From NCBI GenBank assembly GCA_902494605.1, contig CABUUG010000110.1:1-6334 (forward strand): DNA of 6,334 nucleotides, given 5' to 3'. The notes beneath the pieces are model-generated. The model did no database searches. It was given only the letters and a program-made list of their open reading frames with translations, and was not told the origin of the DNA. The position numbers were made by a program, and so were the translations under genes. Shown piece by piece: positions 5,916-6,334 of this stretch. Every line of letters starts with the position of its first letter. The stretch's first letter is position 1. Source of the DNA: an uncultured Collinsella sp. (lineage in GTDB: Bacteria > Actinomycetota > Coriobacteriia > Coriobacteriales > Coriobacteriaceae).

Positions 5916-6179
5916 CTACTCGCCAAGACCGCTCTTGATGAGCTCGATGGCAGCAGCCAGAGCCTCGGCCTCGTCGGCGCCGTCGCACTTGACCTCGACC
6001 TCGGTGCCGCAGGGGATACCAGCAGCCATGAGGGCCATCGGGGACTTGCCGTTGACCTCCTTCTCGGGGGTAACGACCGTCACGTCACAGGCGTACTTGC
6101 CCATGGTGGAGGCGAACAGACCAGCCGGACGCATGTGCAGACCCTGAGGATTAACGAGGGTAGCCTTCTCAGAAACCAT
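5916..6179 (-). CDS. ptsH: PTS phosphocarrier protein HPr
   Basis: HPr accepts phosphate from Enzyme I on His15 and passes it to the EIIA domains of sugar permeases. The 87-residue product is of standard length. His15 lies in GLHMRPAG (13-20) with the conserved Arg17 and Pro18; residue 16 is Met, where Ala is usual. Ser46 is present in KSPMALMAAG (45-54), the site that HPr kinase/phosphorylase modifies in many Gram-positive bacteria, though position 47 is Pro rather than the common Ile. Whether this organism has that kinase cannot be seen here. The start at 6179 is supported by AGGAG at 6186-6190, six bases upstream. It is the first gene of the visible cluster, followed by a hairpin and ptsI. 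Confidence 0.96.
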   Translation of the reverse strand: MVSEKATLVNPQGLHMRPAGLFASTMGKYACDVTVVTPEKEVNGKSPMALMAAGIPCGTEVEVKCDGADEAEALAAAIELIKSGLGE

Positions 6180-6334
6180 AGTTGACTCCTTTTTTGTGTT
6201 TAACCCCTGTCATGCATGTGGCAGGAGTCAGATTCACGACGTTGTTTATATTAACTCACATCAAACGGTTTTTCATTGTGTTTCAGACGAATTATTGGAC
6301 AGATGTGTTTGTCGTCCGCTTGCTCGCCCACAGG
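6180..6334 (-). promoter_or_regulatory. Leader and presumed promoter region of the ptsH cluster
   Basis: This stretch has no supported gene and is AT-rich compared with its neighbours. The most promoter-like sequence on the minus strand is TTAATATAAAC, giving overlapping -10 candidates TAATAT (6248-6253) and TATAAA (6245-6250), but no convincing -35 lies 16-18 bases upstream. An imperfect inverted repeat at 6206-6225 (CCTGYCA-type arms, six-base loop) lies between the candidate -10 and the AGGAG ribosome site. It could be an operator or a small leader hairpin. The region being the promoter is likely from context; the exact boxes are not. Confidence 0.4.

Noticed and set aside
6260..6280. Possible catabolite-control (cre-like) or LacI-family operator around AAACCGTTT upstream of ptsH
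   Set aside because: The spacing does not fit the cre consensus and the dyad around the central CG breaks after a few bases.

Overview
This is a compact, ordinary-looking chromosomal segment of about 55-60% GC. Every gene I can support is on the minus strand, so transcription runs from high to low coordinates. Gene content, protein character, and the pairing of Gram-positive-type leaders with moderately high GC suggest an actinomycete-like Gram-positive, most plausibly a gut Coriobacteriia (Collinsella-like). That placement is inference; no phylogenetic marker was tested.

Right half (6334 down to about 3010): the cytoplasmic core of the sugar phosphotransferase system. ptsH (HPr, 5916-6179) is followed by ptsI (Enzyme I, 4079-5788) and then a PfkB-family sugar-phosphate kinase (3072-4004). 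Enzyme I takes phosphate from PEP and passes it to His15 of HPr, which feeds sugar-specific EII permeases; none of those is in the window. The kinase then probably phosphorylates the incoming sugar phosphate.

Middle (about 3010 to 1880): a second PfkB-family kinase (1951-2883), also exactly 310 residues and clearly a tandem paralogue of the first. The cluster is punctuated by RNA structures: a hairpin with a short U-run after ptsH, a hairpin without a U-run after ptsI, and strong intrinsic terminators after each kinase. HPr, Enzyme I and the two kinases could therefore be made at different levels.

Left part (about 1800 to 1): cca (tRNA nucleotidyltransferase with HD domain, 392-1786), then tRNA-Glu(CUC) with an encoded CCA end (188-264), its promoter and a strong terminator, and finally the first 12 codons of an unidentified gene running off the left edge. 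That gene has a good ribosome binding site, a TACAAT -10 box and a perfect inverted repeat next to it.

I find no mobile element, CRISPR array, phage gene or defence system, and nothing I would call a new biological system. The most interesting points are the two diverged kinases with shared non-consensus active-site motifs, their placement behind the general PTS genes, and the RNA punctuation between the genes.
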